Assembly: GCA_022495995.1 (NCBI GenBank)
Contig: JAFEMH010001293.1
Coordinates: forward strand, 124,001-188,000
Source of the DNA: Adenophora triphylla var. japonica
Taxonomy: Eukaryota; Streptophyta; Magnoliopsida; Asterales; Campanulaceae
DNA length: 64,000 nucleotides
Direction of reading: 5' to 3'
The notes under the pieces are model-generated. The model did no database searches. It was not told where the DNA came from and was given only the letters and a program-made list of their open reading frames with translations. Of this stretch, positions 32,046-43,974 are shown one piece after another; the stretch's first letter is position 1; each line of letters starts with the position of its first letter. The position numbers and the translations under genes are program-made.

Positions 32046-34205
32046 TTAGAGATCCCAACTCCTCCAGCCAGCAGCAGTATCCCAAACTTTGTCACCAGCA
32101 GCAGCAGCTTCTTCTCCCCCTTTTTGAGCAGAAAGTTTAGCATGCCATCTGAGGAGTCTATCCTTAAGGGCTTTAAGATTATTAGCATGAGCAGTGGAGG
32201 TTTGAACTTGTGCTTCAGCAATTGCAATCTCAGCATCCAAATCCTTCATTTGAGCTTCAAAGGGATCTTCAGATGTGGGTTCAGCTGTGTCCACATCTGG
32301 CATAGCAATTTCTGGGATAGCACCCAAAGGGAGATCAACATATCTTTGCTTAGGGTCTAGAAGGGTTTTGGTTTCCTTAAATAGCTCAAATTTTTCAACC
32401 TTATCTTCATTTTTCTCAGCCTTAACTCCATTGGCAACCAAAATTTGAGAGATTAGAGAGGGATAAGGTAAAGACCACTTCTTAGAGGGTGACTCTCCAT
32501 AAGCACATATTTTCCTAAAGATAAAATCTCCAAAATTGATATTCCTATTAATGCCCAATCTATACAGAAGGTCATCTTGCACCCTAGTAACTGAGGTCTT
32601 GTTATTTGAGGGGCAGAGATTGGCAGCAAGAATAGAATGAAGAAAACAGTAAAGAGAGGATAAAGAGCCACTTCCCAAATCTTTTGGCTTCACAAGCCAT
32701 GAGGTTACCTTTCCATGGGTGATGGCAGAAACAACTTCTTCATCAGACACACCAACCAACTGATCCACAGAGTCATTCAGGCCAAGAAAATCATTGATAA
32801 CAGTAGGGGAAAAGGGAACAAACTTTCCTCTAACATAGACAAAGAGGGGAGAGGAATAACATTTATCTAACCATTTGGGCAAATTGGCATAAAATTCATA
32901 CACCATCTTAGGATAGAATGGGAGAGGGTGATCCACAGTTAAAAACATGCCTCTCTCTTCAAAAAATTTATCCATCCCTAACTTGAAAAAGATTTCCCTA
33001 TCTCTTTTCATCTCCACAATAAAGGCCTTAGAAGAAATTAGGCCAAACCTATCAGAGGCATTCTTGGTCAAGAATTTCTTAGAAAAGGGTTTAGGGGTAG
33101 GAGTAATGGAAAGAGTTGAAGAATTACCCTTATCAGCCTTCTTTCTGGTGGATGTGCATCTGGATGTGTGCACATCTGCAGACACATCCTTTGCAGGAGC
33201 TTGTTCTTGGACAGATTCTACCTCTGTCTCTTCACCATAAGATGTATCCTTTTCTTGGTCCTCTTTCTCTTGTTCAAGCTCATCTCTACCTAGCTTGTAG
33301 TTGACATCTGAGGCTGTATCATCACTTTCATAACTCGACTCAGATTCATAGGCTTCTTCATCAAAAGGTTCAAGGTCTGTAGCAGCTACCTTTTTCTTTC
33401 CTCTCAAATCCATCAAAATATTGGCCAAAGGCTCCTCATCACTAAAAACAATAAAATCTTCAACAGGATTTGAGGCCTCAGGGGCAGGAGTATCAACAAC
33501 AGGAACAGAAGCATCAACCACAGGAGTAGGAGTAGGATTGGGGATAATAGGATCAGATGGCTCAATAGGTGGTGATGGAACAGGATTATTGGGTTCAACA
33601 TGGGGAACAGATTCAGAAGGAGTAATAACAGGGGCAACAACGACTGAGGGAGGGGGAATTGCAGTTTGAGTCCTAGTCCTAACAAGAGGAGCAATTATCT
33701 CTTCTTCTTCTTCTTCTTCTTCTTCTTCTTCTTCTTCTTCTTCTTCTTCTAGAGTAATGGCAGTAGAGGGCTTCCCACCTGGTTTCTTCAAGTTCTTCAG
33801 CTTGTCAGCTTCTGACAATTTTTTAACCCTATGCAATCGACGTAAATTACGTTGGGGCACAGGAATCGCAGCATGGCTCTGGGCTTTAGCAGGAGTAAGC
33901 TTCCTCTTCTTGGTTGAAGAAGGTTCTACAGAGGGAGGAACAGGGACGACAATCGATGGTTGAATAACCGGAGAGATTGGAGCCTTAGGGTTTTCAGAGG
34001 TTGGTGGAACAGACAATGGTTTCAATGTAGGGGATTTTGAGGGAGATCGTTCCATGGAAGAGCTAGACGAAGAAGATGGAGGAGGAATTTCGGCAAGAAA
34101 CTTAGCAATAACAAGGTTGGCGGTAACTGGAGTTTCAGCAGTGGCGATTGAAAGGGGTTCAACGTCAAGAACGTCTTCCTCACGAATGTTCGTGTGATTG
34201 GCCAT
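32046..34205 (-). CDS. C2 extra ORF (ORF3), function unknown, related to C1 ORF3
   Basis: An uninterrupted 719-residue frame from ATG at 34203-34205. The N-terminal 150 residues are Pro/Ser-rich with a basic patch (TKKRKLTPAK). A run of Glu near residues 152-168 is encoded by a CTT microsatellite (33700-33750). Acidic and Ser-rich linkers follow. Residues about 380-610 form the domain shared with C1 ORF3: VYEFYANLPKW, LFVYVRGKFVPFSPTVINDFLGL, LSSLYCFLHSIL and LLYRLGINRNINFGDFIFRK. The C-terminus is Ala/Gln/Glu-rich and probably helical. No signal peptide or membrane span is obvious. It sits in the envelope-like position of SIRE elements. Phased GATGTG clusters occur inside the gene (32272-32304, 33151-33190). 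Confidence 0.82.
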   Translation of the reverse strand: MANHTNIREEDVLDVEPLSIATAETPVTANLVIAKFLAEIPPPSSSSSSSMERSPSKSPTLKPLSVPPTSENPKAPISPVIQPSIVVPVPPSVEPSSTKKRKLTPAKAQSHAAIPVPQRNLRRLHRVKKLSEADKLKNLKKPGGKPSTAITLEEEEEEEEEEEEEEEEEIIAPLVRTRTQTAIPPPSVVVAPVITPSESVPHVEPNNPVPSPPIEPSDPIIPNPTPTPVVDASVPVVDTPAPEASNPVEDFIVFSDEEPLANILMDLRGKKKVAATDLEPFDEEAYESESSYESDDTASDVNYKLGRDELEQEKEDQEKDTSYGEETEVESVQEQAPAKDVSADVHTSRCTSTRKKADKGNSSTLSITPTPKPFSKKFLTKNASDRFGLISSKAFIVEMKRDREIFFKLGMDKFFEERGMFLTVDHPLPFYPKMVYEFYANLPKWLDKCYSSPLFVYVRGKFVPFSPTVINDFLGLNDSVDQLVGVSDEEVVSAITHGKVTSWLVKPKDLGSGSLSSLYCFLHSILAANLCPSNNKTSVTRVQDDLLYRLGINRNINFGDFIFRKICAYGESPSKKWSLPYPSLISQILVANGVKAEKNEDKVEKFELFKETKTLLDPKQRYVDLPLGAIPEIAMPDVDTAEPTSEDPFEAQMKDLDAEIAIAEAQVQTSTAHANNLKALKDRLLRWHAKLSAQKGGEEAAAAGDKVWDTAAGWRSWDL
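33700..33750 (-). repeat. CTT/GAA microsatellite coding poly-Glu in C2 ORF3
   Basis: About 17 trinucleotide units, in frame, so length changes by whole repeats would not break the ORF. Confidence 0.9.
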
Positions 34206-35244
34206 TTAAACTAAGGATTGGAGTTAGGTTGAACAGTAGGAGAGGAATTAATACAATGTGTGTGAGATTGTGTGCAAGGAGAAGGAAGAACAAAAGGTTT
34301 ATCAAGGGTTTATGGGGGATGGGACGGATGTGAGGGCTCATAAATACTCACAGCTCTCCCTTTTCAACTAAAACTAGGAATCCTTCTCCAAAAAGGTCTC
34401 ACACAACCCAAATTCCTTAAGAGTCCTCCAACGGCTAGAAACCTTTGAGGTTACCACACACAACCACCTTCTAAGAAATAGGGGATCAAAATAAAACAAG
34501 ATTTTGATAGATTTTTATGGAAACAAAAATAATTCAGCCATATCTTTATTTAAAAAGGAATCCCAATCGAATTTTCCAACCTTTTCAAACAAGGAATGAT
34601 ACACACCTTTTTCTTTCATGAAATATATTGGAGATCAAAAATCTATAAAATCAAAGAATGAATTAAGAAAGAAAATTAATTAACTAGTATATTTACAAAG
34701 CTCCTATATGTCCTAAAAAATGCAGTATGCATAGCATGATGCAAACACACAGGTGATGAAAATATTCTCAGCTTATGGATGTGGCATAGGATGTGAGTCA
34801 CATTTGGGGACACATTTAGATCACAAAAAGTCAATGAGCAATAATCCAATCTGCACAGCCTCTAGGATGCATCCACCAATTTTTTTGTTGTGGATTTTAG
34901 CTTTGTGAGTAGCTTTCACTTTACTTGATCCCAAAGATAGCCCTTTTTTCCAATGATCTTGTTAAGTTTTGATTTCAAGTTTTCTTATGAAAATCACTTG
35001 ATCACAATGGTCTGGCTTCATACAGAGGGTGAAGCAGCTGTTTCTCACACATATATATTTTTTTCTTTTATAGCACCCACTGTGAGATACCTAGGAAGGT
35101 TATATCAAGTCATCAAAAGATGACATGAACAGGAAGTGCTCACAATTAAGTGATCAAAAATAATGTCAAAGATGAAGACTCACAAGTGACCACACTGAGA
35201 AAATTTCGTGCTAATGCATGATATATTTTTTTTTGATTTTTGAG

Positions 35245-35295
<51 letters not shown>

Positions 35296-35348
35296 AATCT
35301 AATATACAGATGTGCTAGAGGATGTGAGATACATTTGTGCTCACAACC
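34206..35348 (-). other. C2 spacer between pol and ORF3
   Basis: No gene. Holds phased motif pairs at 34778/34790 and 35309/35321 and a TA microsatellite. A place for an ORF3 promoter or splice site by analogy with C1; nothing decisive is seen. Confidence 0.55.
35246..35290. repeat. (TA)n microsatellite
   Basis: About 22 TA units. Confidence 0.95.
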
Positions 35349-36827
35349 TTAGATATCACACAGACCAAGAGACTTTCTCGAGGAGGAAAATCTCTCCAAA
35401 TCTAATGCCTTTGTAAATATATCAGCCAATTGATTTTCAGTCCCAACAAATTCCAGATACACAGTTTTTTGTTCTACAAGATCTCTAATGAAATGATGTC
35501 TAATATCAATGTGCTTTGTTCTAGAATGTTGGATAGGATTTTTAGATATGTCCAAGGCACTTTTATTATCACAAAAAGCAGTCAAAACTTTGCTATTTAA
35601 TCCATAATCTTTCAACATTTGATTCATCCAAAGCAGTTGTGTGCAGCAGCTCCCAAGGGCAACATATTCATCCTCAGCAGTGGATAAGGACACACAATTT
35701 TGCTTCCTACTATACCAAGACACAAGGTTATTTCCTAGGTAGAAACATCCACCTGTGGCACTCTTTCTATCATCACTATTTTCAGCCCAATCAGAATCTG
35801 TGTACCCAACCAAATTGGTGTTTGTTTCTTTAGAGTAATGCAGTCCTAGGTTCACAGTCCCACTCACATATCTAATGATTCTTTTCAAGGCTTTCAGATG
35901 GGACACCTTAGGGTTGGCTTGGTATCTAGCACAGAGACACACACTATACATAATATCAGGTCTACTTGCAGTGAGGTAAAGCAGACTTTCTATCATGCTT
36001 CTGTAAAGGGTTTGATCAACACTCTCACCATCTGAATCATGACTTAGCTTTTGGGAAGATCCCATTGGGGTTCTTTGATGTGAAGAGTGTTCAAGCTCAA
36101 ATTTTTTCACAAGATTCTTGGCATACTTGGACTGTGAGATGAACATGCCATCTTTGAAGCATTTAATACGAAGGCCTAAGAAAAAGTTCAACTCACCTAC
36201 CATACTCATCTCAAATGTGGAAGTCATGCTATCCACAAACTCAGCCAGCATAGGGTCAGAATTTGACCCAAACACAATATCATCCACATAGATTTGTGCC
36301 ACAAGAATCTCCTTTTTATTTCTCCTCACAAACAATGTTTTGTCAACCTCACCTCTCTTGAATCCTAGGTGAAGCAAATGGTCAGTCAACCTACCATACC
36401 AAGCTCTAGGGGCTTGCTTTAGCCCATACAGAGCTTTCTTCAACTTATACACATGGTTTGGATACTTGGAGTCCACAAAGCCTTTAGGTTGTTCAACATA
36501 GGCTTCCTCATTTAATATCCCATTCAGAAAAGCACTCTTAACATCTATTTGATGAAGAGTAATCTTGAGATAACAAGCAATGGCTAATAAAAGCCTAATG
36601 GACTCAATCCTAGCAACAGGAGCAAATGTCTCCTCAAAATCAATTCCCTCAATTTGAGTGTAACCTTGAGCAACTAACCTAGCTTTATTTCTAATGATCA
36701 CACCTTGCTCATCAATTTTGTTCTTGAAAATCCATTTGGTTCCTATGACATTACCATGTGAGGGTCTAGGGACAAGCGTCCACACCTCATTTTTCTCAAA
36801 TTGAATCAATTCATCTTGCATAGCCAT
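35349..36827 (-). pseudogene. C2 reverse transcriptase and RNase H
   Basis: A long 492-residue open frame, the best preserved pol segment in the window. RT motifs: [49 protein letters not shown] and the catalytic YVDD near residue 178. RNase H motifs: GYTDSDWA near 335, STAEDEYVA (usually AESEYVA), FCDNKSALDISKNP, RTKHIDIRHHFIRD, and the terminal ADIFTKAL. A TAG at 36831-36833, where copia pol usually has Trp, separates it from the upstream linker, so it would not be made as part of a full polyprotein. Confidence 0.88.
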
Positions 36828-37653
36828 AATCTAGTCAGCATCTTTCAATGCTTCAGCAACATTCTTAGGTTCAATCTTTGAAACAAAACAACAAAATCTT
36901 ACCTGGGAGTATGCTGAGGAGCAACTCCATAAACCAGCCATCTTTCTATAATCAACTTTGTCTGTTTGTCTAGTTCTCACTTGAGCATGCACATCTCCCA
37001 CAACTTGTGAAGTGGGGTGATTTTTCTAGATTTTTGAAGGAATATCCTTTGATCTATCCACACACCCATTCACATTACCTTCTGGAGCTTCATCCTGATC
37101 AGAATCAGAGGAACTGTCCTCAGTTACAGGATTTTGAGTGGGTGTGGGTGCATATGTGAGTTCAGATGTGGAAGCAGATGTGTCCACATCCTTGGATACA
37201 TCCTTATCAGGTTCAAGAGGTTTTTCCCGATCTGCGCGGCATTTGTTGGTTTTGACTGCTTGTTTTTGTATCTTTTCGCCTAGTAAGCAACCTGAAACAT
37301 CATCCTCAGCAGATCTTGAGGTTAAGATCAAGTGAGTAATCAAATATAACATTAGCAGATTCCATCATGGTCTTAGTTTTGAGATTAAAAACTCTGTAAG
37401 CTCTACTATTAGTGGAATAGCCCATGAAAATTGCTTTGTCACTCTTTGAATCAAACTTGGACAGGTATTCTCTATCATTGAGAATGTAACAGACACATCC
37501 AAACACATAAAAATATTTCACAGTTGGCTTCTTTCCAAGGAGGCTTTGGTCTGGAGCGACAAAGTTACCAATCCTTAGAAACACCCTATTGCCAATGTGA
37601 CAAGCAATGTTCAAAGCTTCGCCCCAAAATTTCTTGGACAAAGTTTTTAGAAC
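36828..37653 (-). pseudogene. C2 integrase C-terminal part and linker to RT
   Basis: Frame 37306-37641 carries KKFWGEALNIACHIGNRVF, KYFYVFGCVCYILNDRE and AIFMGYSTNSRAYRVFN, the copia integrase C-terminal region. Frame 37026-37352 is an acidic Ser/Thr/Pro linker that contains four GATGTG-like motifs at exact 12-bp steps (37141, 37153, 37165, 37177). Frame changes occur near 37320 and 36990. Confidence 0.75.
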
Positions 37654-39357
37654 TTAACATGACCCTAGCCATTTCTTGCAAAGTTCTATTATTTCTTTCA
37701 AAGCAATTCCATTTTCTTTGTGGAGTGATTGGTGCGAAAACTCATGAGTGATTCCCTTAGAATTGCAAAAAATAGTGAACATTTGATTCTCATATTCAGT
37801 GCCATGGTCAGACCTAATTCTCACAGCCTTAAGACCATAAAGGTTTCTCACCCTTTTGTACCAATTCTTGAATTCTCCAATTGTTTCAGATTTTTCTCTT
37901 AAGAACATTACCCAAGTGTACCTAGAATAATCATCAACACACACAAAGGCATACTTTTTCCTACCAAAGCTTTCTACTTCAATAGGTCCCATTAAGTCAG
38001 TATGAATCATCTCCAAACACCTATAAGTGAAGCATTGTTGGACCTTTTTATGTGATGCTTTTGTTTGCTTTCCCTTTTGACATGAACCACAGACATCAGG
38101 GTTCTTGAAGTTCAGTTTAGGGAGGCCTTTTATAGCTTCAAACCTTTGAAGTTCTTCCAGAGTTCTACAGCTAGCATGCCCTAATTTTTGGTGCCACAGA
38201 TTGACATCATTAGCTTTTGAGCTTAGGCAAGAAAGATTGTCACCAAATTGGTAACAATTATCAGCAGATCTAGGACCAGTAAATACACAGGTATTATCCT
38301 TATCAAACACTTCGCACAAGTGCTTATCAAACTTCACATAAAAATCATCATCACATAGTTGACTGATGCTTATTAGGTTGGCTTTCAAGCCTTCCACATG
38401 GTACACATTGTGCAATTTTGGGAGACCCTTGACATCTAGGGTTCCTTTCCCAACAATTTTTCCTTGAGCACCTCCACCAAAATTTACTTTCCCCCCATTA
38501 ATCACTTCATAGTCAAGAAGGACTGCTTGGTTTCCAGTCATGTGCCTAGAGCACCCACTATCAAAATACCAAGAGCCAGACACAGTACTCTTAAGGGAAG
38601 AGAAAACAACATTGCAGGTGGCAATTGGTTTGGCTACCCATTGCTTTACAGCTTTCTTTTTGGGTTGCAGAGGTCTTAGATTACCAGGATGTGTGTTCGG
38701 ATGGGCATACATCTTCTCACACATCTGAGGCTGATTGAAGTGACCAGATTTTTTATCAGCCTTGAGTTTGTAACAGAAGGGTCTAATGTGACCAGGATTC
38801 AAGCAATAGTGACATATGTAGTGTCTCTTCCTAGGTCTTTTCTCACTCAAAAGGATTTTTTCTTTAAAAACTTGTTTTTCCACACCTTTTGAAGTAGAAG
38901 CCTCACATCCCTCCTTTACAAAATTACCAGTTTCAAAGCCCAGACCAGTTTTGTTACGTTGACCCATAGTAAAAGCTTCTTCCATTTTCATCTTTCTTTT
39001 ATTTAACTTGGTAAAAGTATTTTCAGCCTTTTCACATTCATTCTTGAATTTTTCAAGGTAAACCTCTCTTTTAGTCACAAGAACTTCAAGTCTTGCAATA
39101 GTATCTTTTTGAACATCATTTTCCTTTGAAAGTACAGCTTTTTCATCTTCACAAACAGCTAATTTATCAGAAATATATTTATTTACTTTAATAAGTACCT
39201 CAATCTTGTCCAATCTTTTCATCCAATCTGTATGCAGCTCCTTGTATGTGGCAAAAAGTTCCTCATAGGGGATGTCCCTATCTTCATGATCAGAATCTCC
39301 TTTTACTGAGAAGCAATTCAGCATTAGGTCAGATGTGTCACCAAATGTGTACACATC
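37654..39357 (-). pseudogene. C2 gag C-terminus, protease and integrase
   Basis: The open frame enters from the G3 LTR at 39357, so there is no start here; its true upstream part is at 53968. It has a coiled-coil stretch (residues 55-150 of the frame), a zinc knuckle CHYCLNPGHIRPFC, the protease FDSGCSRHMTG near 274, the pre-integrase region (LWHQKLGHAS ... CGSCQKGKQ), first Asp (HTDLMGP near 462) and second Asp (RSDHGTEY near 527). About 1 nt is missing near 37695-37702, just before the catalytic Glu block, so the frame reads NGIALKE and ends at 37654. Integrase is therefore dead by a single small lesion. Confidence 0.88.
39353..39357. repeat. G3 target site duplication, left (ACATC)
   Basis: ACATC precedes the G3 LTR and recurs at 53963-53967. 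Confidence 0.88.
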
Positions 39358-40753
39358 TGTAAGTACCCCAATCTGGATCACACCCTTTCAAACACACGGG
39401 AAACACCGCAGACTCATCAACGCAGTCTCGACGACCTCTGGCACTCAAAACCCTCTCAAAACCCCCAGCCAAACCAAGGGAGGAGCCTTTCTGGGATAAA
39501 AAGGGACAAAAGGACCTTTTGGGAATTTTCAGGAAATTGGAAAAGCAATAATGGTCCGTACGGACCTCTTTGCTTTAATAATTACTGAATCTTCTTAAAG
39601 TCCACAATATTCCCTCAAATCCCGGGAAAATGATTACCCCCTCAGAGTTGGTCCGTACGGACCTCTTTTGCATGTCAACTTGATCCGTACGGACCTTATT
39701 GCACAGAAACATCATAATTGCAAATATTCCCCCATCATCACGCATTCCCTCAAATCGAGGAAAACCAAAAGTCCGGATTACTGTGGAGGTCCGTACGGAC
39801 CTCTTTGCACCAAATCTGCACTATAAATAGAGGGCTCCCTCCTCATTTTCACACACCTCCCACTTCTCTCTTCCTCCCTAGGCCTTCGGCTTCCCTCTAA
39901 GTCCTTCCGAGGCATTCCCGCCCCTTTCGGATCCTTCCGAGGCCTTCCGAGCCCCCTCGTGGTGCTCCGAAGCCTCCCCGAGCGCTCCCGCGACGCTCCC
40001 GCGCCGCCCGAGGCACTCTCGAGGTACTCGAGGCCCCTCGTGGTACTCCGAGGCCTCGCTCGGTCTTTCCACGATGTCCCGGCTCTTTCCGAGTCAAACC
40101 GGCGATCCCAAACCACGCCGAAACTCCGCCCGAGTGACTCCCGCCACCCCAACGCACGCCGAACCTCTCGCCCGAGTGATCCCGACGATCCCCACGCACG
40201 CCGAACCTCTCGCCCGAACGCAGCCTCGCAACATCAACTCACGCCGAAACTCGTCCGCGACAACCGGCCCTTCCCGAAGCAATCCCGATCCGTACCGAAC
40301 GCTACTCCGACCTCAAACACTATTCCTCGCCGGAAGACAGACACGAACCAACATTGGTAAGGCTTCCTTCCATTACTATTTCAATACATTTCCATACATA
40401 GCATACAATGTAGACATCCGATACAAGATGCATTTTTAAAAGCACACACACACACACAACATTTAAAGGATATTAGGGCTATCCGAAAGACTCGTTTACG
40501 AGGCGACTCTGTGAGCTCTAATATTCTAATATTCTCTTCCCGAGGAGTCATCTCGACCTCCGAACTCAAAATCTCATCACACAAAAACAGCTTTAAAATT
40601 ATCTTTAAACCGATGCCCTTTTTCAATGTTTTGGGCTTAATAAAACGGCGTGGCGACTCTACAAATGCGAAAACAAACGGCGAGACACCGCTCCAACGCG
40701 AAAGATGCCGTATGCCGGGGCGCGATCCGCGCGCTCTGATCCGGGTAATTTCA
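39358..40753 (+). repeat. G3 5' LTR
   Basis: 1,396 bp, TGTAAGTACCCC...GTAATTTCA. Four GGTCCGTACGGACC-type palindromes at about 39553, 39650, 39682 and 39788, then TATA at 39821-39830. The downstream half is GC-rich with short repeats such as CACGCCGAACCTCTCGCCC. Two PBS-like GGCGACTC words lie near 40502 and 40652. Confidence 0.9.
39821..39830 (+). promoter_or_regulatory. TATA box of G3 5' LTR
   Basis: CTATAAATAG, about 20 bp after the fourth palindrome. The other LTR has the same at 53027-53036. Confidence 0.75.
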
Positions 40754-40755
40754 GC

Positions 40756-40770
40756 TGGCGACTCTGGGAC
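40756..40770 (+). other. G3 primer binding site (degraded Tat type)
   Basis: TGGCGACTCTGGGAC starts two bases after the LTR. It matches the first part of the G1/G2 site but lacks three bases in the middle. Confidence 0.65.
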
Positions 40771-42135
40771 TTTTTGTTTTAAAATCTTTTTTAAACAAAA
40801 CAAAAGATTTTTAAAACGATGATGAGGGTCAAACTTTCATTTTACCCCTTTCTTTAATCTGTTGTGTATGTGTGCACGTGCTTCGTTTTTATTTTTAAAA
40901 AAATAAAAATACAAAAAAAAATGCATCAATATACATCTGTGCATACATTTAAAATTCTTCGAAAACTTTTGTTTTACTCGAAAAGAATTTTAGAGACCGC
41001 ACACTACGCGCACCGCCGCCTCGGTTACACCGCACACTACTCACACCGCCGCTCGATTACACCGCACGCTACGCGCACCGCCGCCTGGATACACCGCACA
41101 CTACAACCCTCAACCCGAGTGGTCTCGCTTGCAGTCCGTTTGGTCTTCCTAGGCCTCTCGGACGCGCACGAGATCATTCCAAACATCCCATCCTAGCCAA
41201 GCGTCAACCCCGCACGTTTGAGTCTTGAGTCACACTCGTCCGTACTCGGTTGGTTTTTACCCAGCCCGTGTCATACAAACTGGATACATATACCATGCCG
41301 GCCATTTTTCGAGTCAAGGCTCGGAACTCAAGATCCTCGCGCAAGCAAAGCGATGAAAGGTCATGCTAAAATCTTGACCTCGATCTTGATTTCCGAAGCT
41401 ACACCTGCACGATGTTCCATCCCGATATACATCCATGCTCACATGACACCATGTCATCACGCCTTTGATACGTCGCCCATGACAATATGACCCACCTAAC
41501 GCCTAACGTCACGCATCCCTTGCGCAAGCAAGGTAAAGAGAGGTCATGCCGAACTCTTGACTCCGATCTTGACTCAGCGGCCGCCGGTTCACTATTCACA
41601 TGGCTAACGCATCAAAACGAACATGACAGCTCGGTCCTTAGGTTCGATTTTTCTTTAGGCCGGTGGAAACCGCTTGCACTATAGGACCCTCGCCTGGGCC
41701 GTCCACCCCGGGATGTCGAAATACAGTGTGCAAAACGAGGGGCTTATAGCCGCACGTATGGTCTCCATCGACCCAGATCTAGCATAGTTGCGAAAAAGAA
41801 GAGCAATCTTTTCCAACCTACCTAGGATTCGAGAAAACATGTTTTAAGTAAATTAAAACAACAAAAATAATAATAATAAAAGAAACGGAAACCGCATGCC
41901 ACGTGAGCTTTCCCCTTTATCCCGTGAGGCCATTCCCGTGTCTAAACCTTGCCCGTCACCCTCCAAATAACCGAGAGTGGTTGAGAATACCTGAAGCCGC
42001 CTTTTCGCATCGAGGTCACAAGGTCCGATAGCCCTTCCAGCTTCAACGGTCTCGCACCGTCCGCTACTCCCCCATGACGGATCAATGATAACAATGAGGG
42101 AAACGGAACCCCGCCACTAAGGAAACCTCCGTACA
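40771..42135 (+). other. G3 leader with short repeats
   Basis: No credible gene. Contains a 32-33 bp array (40997-41105) and a roughly 45-bp direct repeat around TCATGCYRAAMTCTTGACYYCGATCTTGA at about 41360 and 41540. Confidence 0.55.
40997..41105. repeat. 32-33 bp tandem array in G3 leader
   Basis: Three full units and a partial one, each starting CCGCACACTAC and containing CACCGCCGC. Like the 34-bp array in G1, it is in the leader of a Tat-type element. Confidence 0.8.
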
Positions 42136-43974
42136 ATGGAGGAGGTGCTACGAGCCTTCGAAACCATCAAGAAGCGCCAAGAAGAACAAAGAAGCTCCTG
42201 GATCGTAAACACTATGCACCGCCGCGGAACAGCCGTGGCAGCCCCCAACCCGATGGGAACCTTCATTCTCATAGAGGACGAAGACATACCTGCTCCCCCC
42301 TTCTCAAAGCTATCAAGAAGTCCCGCTCCGCCAAGCTACGAGATCCCAAAGAACGCAGCGCCTTCTCGCTCAAAGCTCCTCAGCGCCGGGCCAAGGCCCG
42401 ACATGCCCGCCTCAAGATAGCCGCTTCAGCCCGCACATCAAGCTCGCACTAACAAAGACACATACGTGCTCGCTCCGTCTGATCCCAATGCATCTCTTGT
42501 ATCCCCAGATTCAATCCTTTGCCTCTATACGAGCCTCGCAATCACAATCAAAAGTCCCCATGCTTACTGTGGACAGTGCATCCCGAGCGGATATCCCGAC
42601 ATCTCAAGCTTGCCACCGCTAGTCCGCCAATCGGGCTAACGAATCATTTCCCAGCTTCCCAAACACAACCCTTAGCGGACCCGGCAATCACGCCTCAACT
42701 TCAACACCCTGTGGTATGGGTTGGTATACACTCAACTACCTCCCCAAGACTCCCGAATGGCGATCCCATCACCCAATCCACCCCCATCTTCGCTTCCGTC
42801 CCCGAAAATGGTAACCCACCTCGCATACCTGATCCTCACATGGCTTGGCCGATCGAACAAATGAAAGACATGCAAGGCAAGCTAGCTAGTTCTCGGAAGG
42901 ACTCCCTCCGCCACCGATCCGAACAAAGTGGTCCCTCTCCCTCCAAAGTTCAGATGCCTAAATGGAAAAGTTTGACGACAGTAATGCCCAAAAACCCACA
43001 TCGACACCTACGTCCCGGGTATGAGAGCCAAAGGGGCAACCCTCAACAGATGGCGATCACTTTCGCATTCCCTCAAATCCACAAGACTAAGGTGGTTCCT
43101 CAATGTGAAGGCGTAAAACCGCTCCACATGGGATCAAATCGGTGAAATCTTCCCCGGAGAAGTATCGCGCCAATCTTGAATGGGAGACAAACCGCCATGA
43201 CCCGCAAGCCACCGAACAAAAGGATGACGAACCAAATGGGCGAGTTCTACAAAAGATGGAACTGGAAGCTAAGCGAGATAATGGATCCACTTTCCAAAGA
43301 AGAGCAGATGGACATCTTCCATTCCCGCCTCAAGCCATCTTTGAGGACCTTGATCACCCACCATTTCTATCCGGATCTTCGTGCCATGGTCAACGCCGGA
43401 CAAAGTTTGAAAAGACTCGAGTCTTCAAAAGGCAACAAAGAACCCCCGCCTCATCTTACCGCTATCGAACAAACCCGGCAACTTCAACTCCCGCCCGACC
43501 AAAGGAAAGGAAGCAAATGAACAAGACACTACATTCGTAACGGAGCTCAAGTAAACCGCGATCAAGCGCCCCAAAGAATAACAATCCCCTCGCTTCCCAC
43601 AGCCCAAAGATTTAGATAACTTGGAAATGCCCTTGGGTCAAGTATTTGAAGCTTTGGTGAAACGAAATCTTCTCAAACCACTCGAGAATTTCCAACCGAA
43701 GACTCCCAAACCCAACATGGATATGAGCAAGCACTGCGCCTTCCACAACTACCCCGGCCACACCACCGACAATTGCTTCGTGCTCAAGCAGGTGGTCCAG
43801 GGGCTCATTGAGGAGGGAAAATTGGAACGCCCTCGTGGTCCCAATACCATCGGAAATCCATTCCCCCGAAACGACAGGGTAAACTCAATAGCCTTTGACG
43901 AAACTCCAAGCGAGAGCAGCACCCCGCAATTTCCGAAACCGTCGCATGCCGTCCCGCTACGACCGGGAGCGTGA
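42136..43974 (+). pseudogene. G3 gag
   Basis: Probable start MEEVLRAFETIKKRQEEQ at 42136. The frame changes several times. The capsid-like part is in 43176-43520 (MGEFYKRWNWKLSEIMDPLSKEEQMDIFHSRLKPSLRT region), and the tail at 43621-43974 has GQVFEALVKRNLLKPLENF followed by CAFHNYPGHTTDNC, the CxxHxxxGHxTxxC knuckle shared with G2 and G4. G1 has the same LKPLENY lead-in to its knuckle, so G1 and G3 are relatives. Broken, so not functional. Confidence 0.75.

Noticed and set aside
32046..34205. Reading C2 ORF3 as a true envelope protein
   Set aside because: No signal peptide, membrane anchor or Cys pattern seen; only the genomic position fits.
39959..40439. Arg/Pro-rich plus-strand frames in the G3 LTR, also present in the other LTR
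   Set aside because: GC-rich LTR sequence is open by composition; frames differ between the two LTRs because of indels.
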